Of a stretch of DNA of 64,000 nt, positions 22,303 to 33,211 are shown one piece after another. The first letter of the stretch is position 1. Every line of letters starts with the position of its first letter. Where the stretch lies: assembly GCF_025698545.1 (NCBI RefSeq), contig NC_068565.1, positions 5,456,001 through 5,520,000 of the forward strand. The letters run 5' to 3'. Source of the stretch: Gossypium raimondii. Taxonomy: Eukaryota > Streptophyta > Magnoliopsida > Malvales > Malvaceae. The notes under the pieces are model-generated. The model saw nothing but the letters and a program-made list of their open reading frames with translations. It was not told the DNA's origin and searched no databases. The position numbers and the translations under genes are program-made.

Positions 22303-23546
22303 TTAAAATTTTAAAATAGCAACATAAGGTTTTGTAACCGAACCAATATTATATAAAGTTCGGTTAACTTCATTAATCTCAGTAATAGAACTAAATACAT
22401 CTTTACCATTTCCGTCCAGTTGGTTTTAAAATTCTTCCTTCTCGATCGTACTTAATTCCTATTGGATCCGGAGCATCATCATCGATCTCTCCAAACCTTC
22501 CTGCATTTAAAGCTACCCAGAATTCTCCTTTATGATTCATCTTAATATTATCAGGAACTCTAAGTAGCACAACAAACACTTCAGGCTCAAAATTATTTGT
22601 ACCAAGATTGAACTTCAATATCCTTGTTCGTATTGTTTCAGCCACCAAAAGAAAAGAATGATTTTTGCTCAAAGCTACTCCGTTTGGAAACATCAAACTT
22701 GTGTATATAACAGATGCGTTTTTTGTATGTAGATCATATTTTAATAGCCTTTCACTAATATCAATTGATCTGGACAAAAAATCTGCATATCTACACATAA
22801 ATATTAAAAACTTAATTAAAATTGTATAAATATTCAAAAAGTTAAATTAAAAAATTCCAATAGTTCAAAAGAAAAACATACCTTCTCTGGAAAGTAGTAT
22901 TACTATCTGTAAAATAAATAACTCCAGTACTACTTTCAATATCTAACCCATTTATAAACTTAAATGGGATTCCTTCAATTGAGGTAACTAGAGTTTGTGC
23001 TATGCCACCATTAGGTCTAATCATTAGAAGGCCAAAATAAGCATCACCGACATAGAGATCACAAGTTATTGGGTTAAATTTCCAACCCAATGGCCTTCCA
23101 CATATTGGTTCAAGATTAGGATTTGTAGACCCATCACACAACTCTTTTTTCCTAATCCAATAAAAAACCCATCCGTTAATTAACTATCTTTACAAAAAGA
23201 TTATAAGTTAATGAATGCGTAAAGAATACAATTTAATGAATACTTAATTGACGAAGGAATAGCAAACTCTTTCCAACCAAGTTTTGGTCCATGCCATTTA
23301 AGTATCGGACCATCAAATACTCCAACGTATGGCCCTTCGCCTTTACAATCAAATGCGATGCTTTCATGTAACTTTAATAAGGTTAATTAATTCATAATCT
23401 TTCGAGATAATAACATTATGCTTTTCATAAAGAAATGTTTCATCAATTTTTTCAACATCATGCTTTTGATAAAGAATTCGTTGGTGAGATTGTTTCATAC
23501 ATAATGCAAAGTAAAGCATTAGGAACAAAAGCTGATATTTTTTCAT
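22303..23546 (-). pseudogene. Strictosidine synthase-like pseudogene, copy 2
   Basis: The most complete of the three SSL copies, with all three exons present. Exon 1 (23,546 to about 23,215) carries the signal peptide and, after a break, ESIAFDCKGEGPYVGVFDGP and LKWHGPKLGWKEFA, the family's first-blade signature. Exon 2 is 22,882 to about 23,155 (GRPLGWKFNPITCDLYVGDA and following). Exon 3 is 22,303-22,792 (YADFLSRSIDISERLLKYDL, VAETIRTRILKFN, GIKYDREGRIL). Two frame breaks kill it. Five bases are missing at VTGP-ESIAF near 23,363, compared with copy 3. One extra base lies in ...AAAACCAACTGG before LDGNGKDVFSSITEINEVNR near 22,425. GT/AG splice sites for introns 1 and 2 are preserved, so inactivation looks recent relative to the other copies. 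Confidence 0.87.
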
Positions 23547-24637
23547 GACTAAAAAAGTCAAAAGAATTAGCTTCTATGAAACTTTAAGGAAACGATAAGT
23601 GAAAATGTCCGAAAGAGTAAACATGGGATATATATTTATAGGGTATGTAATTACTTGGTAGGACATAATAGAATTTCAATGTATGTAATTTAAGTTCTTA
23701 AAATTGGTTTAGATATAATATTTTTTATTTAATACTATAAAAGTGAAAACCTAGGTCCATTATCTTAAGTTTTACTATTTAATTAAACTTAAATACTGTT
23801 CTCCTGTTTGGACAAATAGGCTTAAATTTACTTTAATCATAAGTCCCCAGCAAATTAATTACTTGTCTTATTAAAAATAATTAAATAAATTAATCGTCCA
23901 ATCTTTAAAATAAATCTATACCACTAAAAAATATATATTGGTTTGATCATTGGGTGGAAACTTGAAATTATTTAAGCCATATTTGGAGCTAATTTTTAAG
24001 AAAAAAATATGTTTTTATAAATTTTAGATTAGTGTAAGAAAATTGATACATAAAATAAAACAGAAATTTATTATTTGTTGACAATATATTTTCTCAATAC
24101 CAATCCTATGGAAAATATAAAATTTTCAAAACCGACAAGCTTGTTGTAGAACTTACTTATATGAGGTAAATTCCTTAGTGGTCACTTAAGTTTTGGATAG
24201 GTTCTATTTTAGACATTCAACTTTAAAACTTTCAATTTCGTCACTAATATTTTTAAATTTTAAATATTTAATGTATAGCTGAGGTGTGCCTTGTTTATTG
24301 AACTAAAATATCAAAGTTTACCCCCAAAGTTTACACATTTTATTAATTTGATTCAAAATCTAAAACTTAAATAAATTTAGCCCTCAAATTTACAAAATTT
24401 ATCATTTAATTCTAATTCTAAAAGAATCAATAAATTTAGTCTCAACAATTTACAAAATTTGTCAATTTATTTCTAATTTATTGGTATTTTGGATGCTTTT
24501 AGGCAATAAAATAAAGGGCTTTAAAGAAAAGGTTAAAAGCTTGAATCTTGAAACCAAAACATAAATGATAAAACCCCTCGGAATGTTTGGTTCTTGAAAG
24601 AGATTGTGGTGAAAAAGAAAAAAGGAAGCAGCCATTC
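23547..24637. other. AT-rich intergenic
   Basis: No gene. 23,600-23,700 resembles the segments upstream of SSL 1 and SSL 3. 24,328-24,399 is the left arm of an inverted repeat whose right arm is at 25,375-25,443. Confidence 0.45.
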
Positions 24638-25365
24638 ATGCGATTTTCACCATGGAAACCAATATCCCATTGTGCAGCTTTGATAGCAGAGAAGAAAAAG
24701 AAGACCAAAAGAAGAAATGATGCTTCTGATTTGAGAGAAGATTCAAAGAAGGAACCATCAATACTTCGTGAATTACAAGAAAACAAACTCAGGGAAGCTC
24801 CTGAAGATGGGAACAATGGACGGTCAAGATCATTAGCCAGGCTCTGCGCTCAAAATGAGTTCTTGATTGCTACTTCCATTGTTGCAGACTGTATTTTTTG
24901 CTCTCAAGATTCAATTCCAGGCCTCAACGATGCTTTTTCCAAGTTCATTACGGTGTACCCCAAGTTTCAAGCTACTGAAAAAGTTGATCATTTGAGAGTG
25001 GAGGAATATAGGCACTTGTCTGAATATTCTATTAAGGTATGTCTAGATTATTGTGGTTTTGGGTTGTTTTCTTATAACCAAACACAAGAGAATTGGGGTA
25101 CAACTATGTCTAGTTCGTCTGAAGTGACTGCAAATTTGAGTAACCATGCTTTATATTATATGGTGGTGCTGAGAGGAATGGTGGGTCTTATATGCCCGCT
25201 TTCTCCGGTGTTTTCACTTCGAATCAGGTCAGGGATGTGTTTGAAACTTAGATGGATCATGATAATAATTCGGATAGGGATGCGCCAAGTACCATTTTCG
25301 AGGAAGTAGAGAATCTTTCGGTAAGTAATCTTATGAAATGTCCAGTCGATAGTTTTTGTAAATAT
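24638..25365 (+). pseudogene. Mo-cofactor-sulfurase-like PLP transferase, internally deleted
   Basis: The frame opens MRFSPWKPISHCAALI and continues through SILRELQENKLREA, GRSRSLARL, FSKFITVYPKFQATEKVDHL, KVCLDYCGFGLFSY and EVTANLSNHALY. This is the conserved N-terminus of the plant PLP-dependent transferase family related to molybdenum cofactor sulfurase (Arabidopsis At2g23520/At4g37100 type). After HALY the sequence jumps, with a frame change, to GGAERNGGSYMPAFSGVFTS and DVFET(stop)MDHDNNSDRDAPSTIFEE. In intact proteins this lies a few hundred residues further on. The PLP-lysine region is therefore deleted and the C-terminal half is missing. An open frame of 240 codons spans the first part by chance. 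The fragment is flanked by inverted repeats of about 70 bp. Non-functional. Confidence 0.8.
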
Positions 25366-25889
25366 TGAAGCTGAATTTTGTAACTATTGAGGATAAATTT
25401 ATTAAAGTTTTAGATTTAAAAGCAATTAATAAAATGTATAAACAAGGTTAAATTTGTTATCAGAAAAATTGAAAATGTATAAACCAGGCAATTTACCCTT
25501 TGACACGTGTGGAGAGTGATTAATTAAAAGTATATTAAAAGAAAACAAATATTAAGATCGAGGAGTTGCAAAGCTTTGCAACAGTTTCAAGTTATTAAAA
25601 TTATTTGATAAAATCATTGTAGTTTAAACTTTGTATTTTTATTTTATTGATCAAATCTAGTTTAAATTTTTAGTTATCACCAAATCAATATATAAATTTA
25701 TTATTATATTGCAACTCGTAACCTAAGATTTTGGTTACCATTGAACCAATTCAGAAAATTCAAATCTAAAATAATATCAACTACCTATGATTTTGTAACC
25801 TCACTACAAGAGTAAAAATAGCAACCTAAAATTTTGTAACCCAATCAATATTCAATTAACCTAACTAATAGCACTAATAAAATGAGATC
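25366..25889. other. Intergenic, inverted-repeat arm and SSL 3'-end repeats
   Basis: 25,375-25,443 is the reverse complement of 24,328-24,399. From about 25,715 extra partial copies of the SSL terminal segment occur, as beside SSL 1 and SSL 2. Confidence 0.45.
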
Positions 25890-28800
25890 TTAAAATTTTA
25901 AAATAGAAACATAAGGTTTAGTAACCCAACCGATATATAAAGTTCGATTAACCTCGTTAATCTCACTAATAGAACTAAATACATCTTCACCTTTTCCATC
26001 CAGTTGTTTTAAAATTCTTCCTTCTTGATCATACTTAATTCCTTTTGGATCTGGAACATCATCATCGATCTCTCCAAGCCTTCCTGCATTTAAAGCTACC
26101 TAGAATTCTCCTTTATGATTCATCTTAATATTATCAGGAACTCCAGGTAGCTCAACAAACACTTCGGGCTCAAAATTATTTGTTCCAAGATTAAATTTCA
26201 ATATTCTTCCTCATGTTGTTTCTGCCACCAAAAGAAAATAATAATTTTTGCTCAAAGCTACTTCGTTTGGAAACATCAAACTTGTATATATAATGGATGC
26301 ATTTTTTGTATGTAGATCATATTTTAGTAACCTTCCGCTACTATCAATTGATCTGGACAAAAAATCAGCATACCTACACTATAACAGCCCGATTTTCCAG
26401 TGGTGTCAGAAACAGTGGTTTTGAGACCACCGAATTCAGTGAATAAATTTGAAAATATTATTATTTAATATTTACAAGTCAAATATGGTTTTAAAAAGGT
26501 TTTTGAATTGGTAATTTATATTTTATAATGATTTATTAGGTTCAAGTGGTAAGACTCTAGATCAAGTGGTTTTAGAAAATGAGGTATTGAGACCTCGTTT
26601 CTATAAACCGAACCGTAAATATTTATAAAAATATTTACGGAGTGTCATTAAGGTGGTATTAAAGTTTCGTGGAAAAATTTTAACGTTTCCATAGTTAATT
26701 AATTAAAAACGACTAAATTGAAAAAAATGTAAAACTTGTTCATTATAATAATTAAGTGATTAAATGACTTGATTAATAAATAAGGAAGGATTTAAGTAAT
26801 AAATATACCTAAATTAAAGTGATGAGGCGGCATATGAAGGAAAAATAATAAAATCAAGTGATAGAATGGCAATTTTGTAATTTACTTGAAATTAAAATAA
26901 AACAAATTGGAACTGGAAAGTTTTCTAGGCATTTCTTCTTCAATTTTCGGCTTAAACCACCATAGGAGGGAGCCTTAAGCTGGTTTTCCATATTTTTGCT
27001 TAATTTGAGTTCAATTCTTGCCGATTTTTTGTAATTTTTATGTTTTTAAGATTGTTGCAATTAGGTCCAACTAAACTGTACCTTTGTTTTTTATTTTATT
27101 AAAAATTTTGGAAGTTTCCATTGATAAATATTAGATGTTTTTGATGAATAACATGAATTTAGAGCTTTGATTGTGTTGTATGATGATTTTATAAAGTGAT
27201 TTTGTTAAATATTAATTTTAGGATTAAATTGTGAAAAAGGTTAAAATATTAGGGTTTGATAGTGAATTTTGGGTTTATTAGGGGCTGTATGAAGGCCTAG
27301 AATATTTGGATAGCTTATTGGTTACGAAAATTAGTTAATTTGATAGATTAACCAATTAAGGGGTTAAATTGCAAAAATTGCAAAAGTTTAGGGTGGTGGT
27401 ATAAATTCAAAATAAAAGGGTATTAATTTTAAAATAAATTGGAAATTAAATATATGCTAATAAATGAGAAATTTTTATATTCTAGATCAAGATCCCGTAG
27501 ATACTCGTGAAAAAAGAAAAATAGTGAAATAGTCCCTAAACTTCTACAATTACTACAATTCAGTCCAGGTAAGTTCGTACAGTTAAATTTTAATATCTTG
27601 TATAAATTGATGAATGTTATTATGCATTTATTCTATTGTTAGAAATGAATTGTTGTTGGAATTATAATATTGAATTGGATATTCAGTTTGAATTGAACAT
27701 GAGATTTGAGTACATTCATAATTTGGTGTATGATGGTATTGGAGGGAGATATCAACATTTTACCCAAGTAAATTGGGGTTCAGCATTTGTTGCGAACTTT
27801 CGTGTTTTACTTTCTGTTTGGCGTAATTGGGTGGATGAGCTCTTATGAGCTTCTGTTCAGCTCTTACAAACTTCTATTCAGCTCTTACGACCTTCAGTTT
27901 AGCTTTCAAGCTTCTGTAAACGATGTACTCTTATCCTTAAGTCGTTCTTTGAATGGAGAAATCTCAGTAAGGTGATTTATTTATTAAATTTGAAAGATAT
28001 GTTATTTATTTGTATTGATTTGAATACGGATTATTTATCAATTGATGTTGTAAATGACAGGAAATTGTCATGGATGATTTTTAATATATAAATTAATTAT
28101 AGTTAGTTAGGTAAGATTTTTGTTTAACCCGTCGAACTTACTAAGCTTTATTAAGCTTATTGGTATTGTTTAATGTCTTTGTAGATTTTCAGAAGGTTGG
28201 ACGATCAGATCGGCACTCAAGTCACAGTATCCAGCTTATCTCGGTAGCTTTTGAAACGTTAAATATGGTTTATATGGCATGTATAGGCTTTTGTATGGTC
28301 TTAGTCAAAGTTTAACTTATGTAAATATTATGAATATTATTTTGTTTATATAATCAACCTACATATTGGTAAGAGATATAATTGTGATTTTAGTATAAGC
28401 GATATATGTGTGTACGTATTTGAATTATAGTGAACTTTGGTAACTTGGTTAGGTAAATTAATTAGGTAAGTTTGGATATTTGGTGGACATATTTTAAAGT
28501 TGTCATTTGAGGTACTTAAGGACATATTGGTTGTATGTGGTAATAATACATGTTTAAGACTTGATTTTAGCTTGTGTTGAATGCCTTGTTGATGTGTAAA
28601 TTGTTGAGGCTAGGTTGGTGTCAATTTGGGTGAGAAATTTGGCTTAGAAAATGACATATTTTCTTCCACACGGGTAGAGACATGCATGGGCGTGTGTCTC
28701 AGCCGTGTGTGACACACGGCCAAGTGACACAGTCGTGTGTCCCTTGTATCTTCTTAAGAATGCAAGTCAGTATGCTCACACGGCCTAGCACACGGGAGTG

Positions 28801-29854
28801 TGATTTGGCCGTGTGACCCAAGTCAGAGACACACGAGCATGGACACGACCGTGCGACCCTTGCAATGTTGAAAATTTTAAATGTTTCTGAAATATTCTTT
28901 GAGTTTCCGATGTAGTCCTGACTAGTTTCTAACGTATATTTAGGGCCTTGAGGGCTCGTATAAGGGACAATATATATGATTTTGATTGATTTTATTATGA
29001 ATATTAATATGTTATGAAACGTTTGAATTTTTTGTCTATTTGATCTATAAATCTCGGTAATGCTCCGTAACCCTGTTCCGGCGACGGATACAGGTTAGAG
29101 GTGTTACTTACACATAAATATTTAAAACTTAATTAAAAATTATGTAAATATTCAAAAATTTCAATTAAAAAATTCCAATAATTCAAAAGAAAAACATACC
29201 TTCTTTGAAAAATAGTACTACTATTTGTAAAATAGATAACTCCTGACCTATTGTCAATATCTAACCTATTTATAAACTTAAACGAGATTCCTTCAATTGA
29301 GCTAACAATAGTTTGTGCTATGCCACCATTAGGTCCAATCATGAGAAGACTAAAATAAGCATCACCAGTATAGAGATCACAAGTTACTGGGTTAAATTCC
29401 AAACCTAATGGCCTTCCATATATTGGTTCAAGGTTAGGATCAGTAGACCCATCGTGCAACTCTCTTTTTCTAATCCAATAAAAAATCCATCACTTATTTA
29501 ACTATCTTCACAAAAAGATTATAAGTTAATGAATGCCTAAAGAATACAATTTAAGGAACAGCAAACTCTTTCCAACCAATCTTTGGTTCATGCCATTTAA
29601 GTATCCAGCCATCCATCAGATACTCTTAACATATGGCCCTTCGCCTTTACAATCAAATGTGATACTTTCAGGACCTGTAACTCTAACAAGGTTAATTAAT
29701 TCATAATCTTTAGAGATAGTAACATTCTGCTTTTGATCAAGAAATTGTTCATCAATTTTTTCAACATCATGCTTTTGATAAAGAATCCGCTGGTGAGATT
29801 GTTTCACACATACTGCAAGGTAAATCATTAGGAACAAAGCTTATATTTCTTCAT
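25890..29854 (-). pseudogene. Strictosidine synthase-like pseudogene, copy 3, split by LTR
   Basis: Exon 1 starts at 29,854 (MKKYKLCS...). One T is missing from the AGCTTTTG of the other copies, so the frame is lost at codon 6. Downstream exon 1 sequence still reads ILYQKHDVEKIDEQFLDQKQ and GPESITFDCKGEGPYV. Exon 2 is about 29,200-29,475 (GRPLGLEFNPVTCDLYTGDA). Exon 3 lies beyond a 2.7-kb LTR insertion, at about 25,890-26,375. It contains a nonsense change in the WVALNAG motif (GEF-stop-VALNAG, near 26,100). The terminal LDGKGEDVFSSISEINEVNR part is intact at 25,935-26,010. The insertion point is in intron 2, just before exon 3. Clearly dead. Confidence 0.87.
26380..29108 (+). mobile_element. 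Solo LTR in SSL copy 3, TSD TACAC
   Basis: It begins TATAACAGCCCGATTTT, a decayed TGTAACA end, and finishes GAGGTGTTACT. A perfect 5-bp duplication TACAC flanks it (26,375-26,379 and 29,109-29,113). Removing the element and one TACAC restores the cctacacataaatatt junction seen uninterrupted in SSL copy 2. It is 2,729 bp with no coding region. A CACACGG/CCGTGTG cluster lies at 28,676-28,852. Length and termini fit a Del/Tekay-type Gypsy LTR; the subfamily is inference. Confidence 0.9.
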
Positions 29855-31016
29855 GACTAAAAAAAGCCAATAGAATTCGAACACTTTAAAAAATAAACCG
29901 AAAATAATTAGCTTCTATGGAACTTAAAGAAACAATACTTAGAAGTGTCCGAAAAAGTAAACATGGGATATATATTTATAGGGTATGTAATTACTTGGTA
30001 GGGATATAATAGAATTTCAATACAAATTAAATTCCTAAACATAGTTAAAGTTGATTTAGTATGATAAAAAGTTATTATAAAATTAAAAACTTAGGTGTTT
30101 AAAGATAAAAGGTCCATTATTTTAAGTTTTTACTATTTTAATTAAACTTAAATACTCTTCTCCTAGTTGGAGAAATAAGCTTAGTTTTACTTTAATCATA
30201 TCTCCTCCCAAATTAATTGCAATAATTTAATCACACAATCTTTAAAACTTAGTACACTTTTATTTAAACTTAAATACTGTTCTTGTATTGTACTTTGTTT
30301 TATTGCGGTATACATATTTTTAATATTTGTGGTTATTTTAAACCATAATCAAGAATATTCATTACACACAAAAATATACATATGATAAAAGAAGAGGGAT
30401 ATTATTAATTTTGCTTGTGGTAACACTAACAACAAATGCATGGTTTCAAATTGCAAATATATATAATGAATTGGTTGTAATTTTCTGATTTGTGAGTGTA
30501 ATGGCCATCTCCCAATGTCCCACCATCTCCAAAATGGCTTACCCTTTTTATCAATAATATTCAATGGGGATCACCACCAACTAAAAAGCATAAAAAAAAA
30601 GGAGGAGGAGGAGAAGAAGAATATTTGAATGGGTTCAGAATGATGGATATTAGATTATTGAAGTTCTATTTATGATACATGATCAGTTGTTGAGGAGGAC
30701 GCAGATTTTTATTTTTTGGGAAAATTTTTAAAATTATTCGTCAGAAGTTGATGGACTTCTTAATGGATCAATATTGTCATTGATTGAAGTTTCATACTCA
30801 ACTTTTTTAAAGAGTCGGAGTGCTTGAGATGATGAGTTCAACAAAACGAGATTAGATTATGCATGGAGGACATGAGCATAAGCCCTCAGTAGAGATTAAA
30901 CTCATGCCCTTAAATGGCATTAATGGGCAAGTGTAGTGGCACTTGATGTCACTAATACCATTTGAGAGTAACGGTAATATCCTTTATGTCACAATTAAAT
31001 GAATTTATGGTTATGA
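29855..31016. repeat. Duplicated intergenic segment, unit with SSL 3 and CLE 2
   Basis: Matches the segments upstream of SSL 1 (14,240-14,888) and 21,064-21,304. In this unit the segment is uninterrupted, which is how the LTR boundaries in the other unit can be checked. No gene. Confidence 0.6.
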
Positions 31017-31120
31017 TAATATGTTTAAAATTGAGATGGATCATAATAATATCTCAAATAAGAATAGAGGAAGTAACATTTTCGAATAAGCCAAACGTAG
31101 GTGATCTTATGAAAAGCCAA
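31017..31120 (+). pseudogene. Mo-cofactor-sulfurase-like gene fragment, unit 4
   Basis: About 25 codons (NMFKIEMDHNNISNKNRGSN, then IFE and a stop), followed by a frame-shifted GDLMKSQF, equivalent to 21,305-21,406 and 25,250-25,340. A decayed relic in the same position relative to the CLE gene as in unit 2. Confidence 0.5.
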
Positions 31121-31293
31121 TTTTATTCCATTAAAATTAAAACTGTACTTACCAAAAACAATTAAGGCCGAGAAATTGGAAATGATTTGTTTTAGCATAT
31201 ATTCAAACAAAATTTTCTACACCACCACTAAATGAATTTGCGGGTCCTCCTATTACCGGTGGTAAAGGAGAGGAGAAACAAAATTCATGATAA

Positions 31294-31671
31294 TTAATGA
31301 TGATGAGGATCAGGTCCCCCTGGACTTCGCCGTTTCGTCTCGTATGGAATTCCTCCATTTCTTTCTATGCTTGCTTTAATGGCTTCCCTGCCTTCTTCAA
31401 TCAATGCACGCTTGGACTCAATAATGGCTGCTTCAGGGTGTTGTTTATCTGCAACTGCCAATGCTAACTGGTCTATGCCCGAAAATTGCTTGGATTCGAA
31501 GTGTCTATAAGTTATCTCTTCATCATGTGTATTAGCCTTATACTGTGATTTTGATTCCATTTTCAATGCCGGATCAGCGATCGAAAATGGATGAAACAAC
31601 CGAGTTCCAGAACTCGAAACCAAGAACAAAACATGCAGAGAAAGGCAGAACAGAACTTTGAAGCTAGCCAT
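31294..31671 (-). CDS. CLE signalling peptide precursor, copy 2
   Basis: A single-exon precursor of 125 residues, about as long as copy 1 and alignable throughout. It has a signal peptide (MASFKVLFCLSLHVLFLVSS, residues 1-20) and then RLFHPFS, followed by a variable middle. The conserved EEGREAIKASIERNGGIPYE leads into the CLE motif. Residues 114-125 are RRSPGGPDPHHH, with arginine at motif position 2 where copy 1 has leucine. There is no extra C-terminal lysine. The role is as for copy 1: a secreted, processed peptide ligand for LRR receptor kinases. The two copies probably make different mature peptides, so they may have diverged in receptor preference or activity; this is inference. The core promoter is at the same spacing as in copy 1. 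Confidence 0.88.
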   Translation of the reverse strand: MASFKVLFCLSLHVLFLVSSSGTRLFHPFSIADPALKMESKSQYKANTHDEEITYRHFESKQFSGIDQLALAVADKQHPEAAIIESKRALIEEGREAIKASIERNGGIPYETKRRSPGGPDPHHH

Positions 31672-31728
31672 TGAGAGTTATCAAATTCAGGGTTGATAGT
31701 TGCATAGCTTGGTGGTTCATAAATAGGG

Positions 31729-31736
31729 TATATATA
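31729..31736 (-). promoter_or_regulatory. TATA box of CLE copy 2
   Basis: TATATATA on the minus strand, 58-65 bp before the start codon. This is the same position as the TATAAATA of copy 1. Confidence 0.6.
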
Positions 31737-32038
31737 GGCTTCATTGCCATCTTTTCCACGATATTTTATGCTTGGTCAAATGCACACCATTTTATTGGAA
31801 AGATAATTTTTTTTTTCTTTTTACTTTTTTGGGGTCTAGAGATGAAATTTTAAGTGCTGGCATTGACTTATTCTTAAACCAACACTTGTGGGGGGATTCA
31901 TTTAAGTCCAACAAACTTAGTTATTTCAGCTTTAGCATATTACCGACTTTGAAGATAAAATTAATGCCCCACTAATCCAAGATTAACTTTGTTTTAGCAT
32001 AAAGGTTAAGTAAGGAATATCCATTTAGGATTTAATCT

Positions 32039-32305
32039 CTAAGCTCTAGCGTTTTGACGAAAAGGAAAAAGGCAGTGTTCCATGTCAGGGGTGTTGACAT
32101 TTTGCATCAGCATTTGTTGGAAAGCAGTGTGGTCTGGATTTCCATTTTCTCTCTGATTCTTTCTTGCCAAACAAAGGGTCATTGCTAATTTACTCTTTCT
32201 CTCTTTTTCTTCCTTCCTTTTTTTTCTGGTTGCCCTTTTTTTCATTTCTTCAAGATCAGAAGAGCTAGAAAAAAAAACTGCTACCTCTAGGCCCTGTTTT
32301 AACAT
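32039..32305 (-). CDS. Conserved small ORF upstream of CLE copy 2
   Basis: A frame of 88 codons; the part shared with the copy at 11,632-11,835 starts at its internal MKKRATRKK. Shared blocks are QRENG, DHTAFQQML, DMEH and the NARA-stop end. A 4-base insertion near 32,159 and a compensating change upstream alter only the central residues (SKLAMTLCLAR here, QISNDPLFGK in the other). Unrecognised. It lies in the upstream region of the CLE gene and may be regulatory DNA rather than a gene. Confidence 0.3.
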   Translation of the reverse strand: MLKQGLEVAVFFSSSSDLEEMKKRATRKKRKEEKERKSKLAMTLCLARKNQRENGNPDHTAFQQMLMQNVNTPDMEHCLFPFRQNARA

Positions 32306-32550
32306 TATTAATTTGATGAAAAATGGCAGAAGGAAGACTAAGATTACCTAAATTGTTTCCTTAAAATTTTACTGTTTTTAAGGAAGTGAAGGCCCCTACT
32401 TGCCCTTGGTGCGCTTAGATTCTAAAATTTCTATATTATTTTTGAATTATCCTTTAAATCACAACATCATATCCAACCTTGAGATTTAGTTTTCATGTGC
32501 TTTCCAAAAACAAGTGATTTTTCTTTGATACATCACAAATTTAGGGGGGT

Positions 32551-33190
32551 TGTTGTAACATTTTAATTATTTATAGTGTTTCAATAACTACAAATGAATG
32601 AGTGTAATTAATTAAAAGTTAAATCTTTTGGTCATTGGTTAAAAGTTATATCATTTTATTTTTAAAAGAATTATAACTATTCAAACAATATTATTTGAAT
32701 AGTTATGATATTAAATGAATAATTATATGTGTTTTTAAAGATATTATTATCCGAAAAGACACTTATTGAAAGATGTCTCTATGAAGAGACATGAAAATTC
32801 CTATAAATATGAATGAGATTTCATTTGGAAATCACACCAACAAATTCTGGAATTCTTTATTTCCTTCCTCCATTTTCTAATATTATTAGATTATTCTATA
32901 ATGTATTACTATAGAAATCCTTTGTAGAAATTGAGTTTATTGTTATACATTGCTCAGTGCTTAGTGGACTATTTTTGTTAGTGCAAAACGCAAATAGTCA
33001 TTGGTTTCATTGTATCCTCAAGGTTAATTTGCTTGAAACTCCTTTACACACCGAAGATAGGTGGGGGCGAATATAACCTTAAAGATAGTGGTTTGATACA
33101 TGTCTTGGAGCCTTGTCCTATTTCTTCTTTTTCTATTCAAGTTTCGTTCGTGTGTTCGAGATTTTTCCTTACCGGAGTTTTGTACTAACA
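32551..33190 (+). repeat. Copia 5' LTR
   Basis: Starts TGTTGTAACA and ends TACTAACA. It carries a TATA-like cctataaatatg at about 32,812 and is homologous to 37,581-38,223. Confidence 0.9.
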
Positions 33191-33211
33191 ATTTTAAAGT
33201 TATATTTCATA

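Noticed and set aside
24499..24816. 105-codon minus-strand frame opposite the transferase fragment
   Set aside because: The plus strand carries recognisable conserved protein sequence; the minus frame is its complement with no motif.
24587..25309. Intact 240-residue gene
   Set aside because: The frame begins upstream of the conserved start and leaves the family sequence after HALY, where the true continuation is in another frame. It is a deleted pseudogene.
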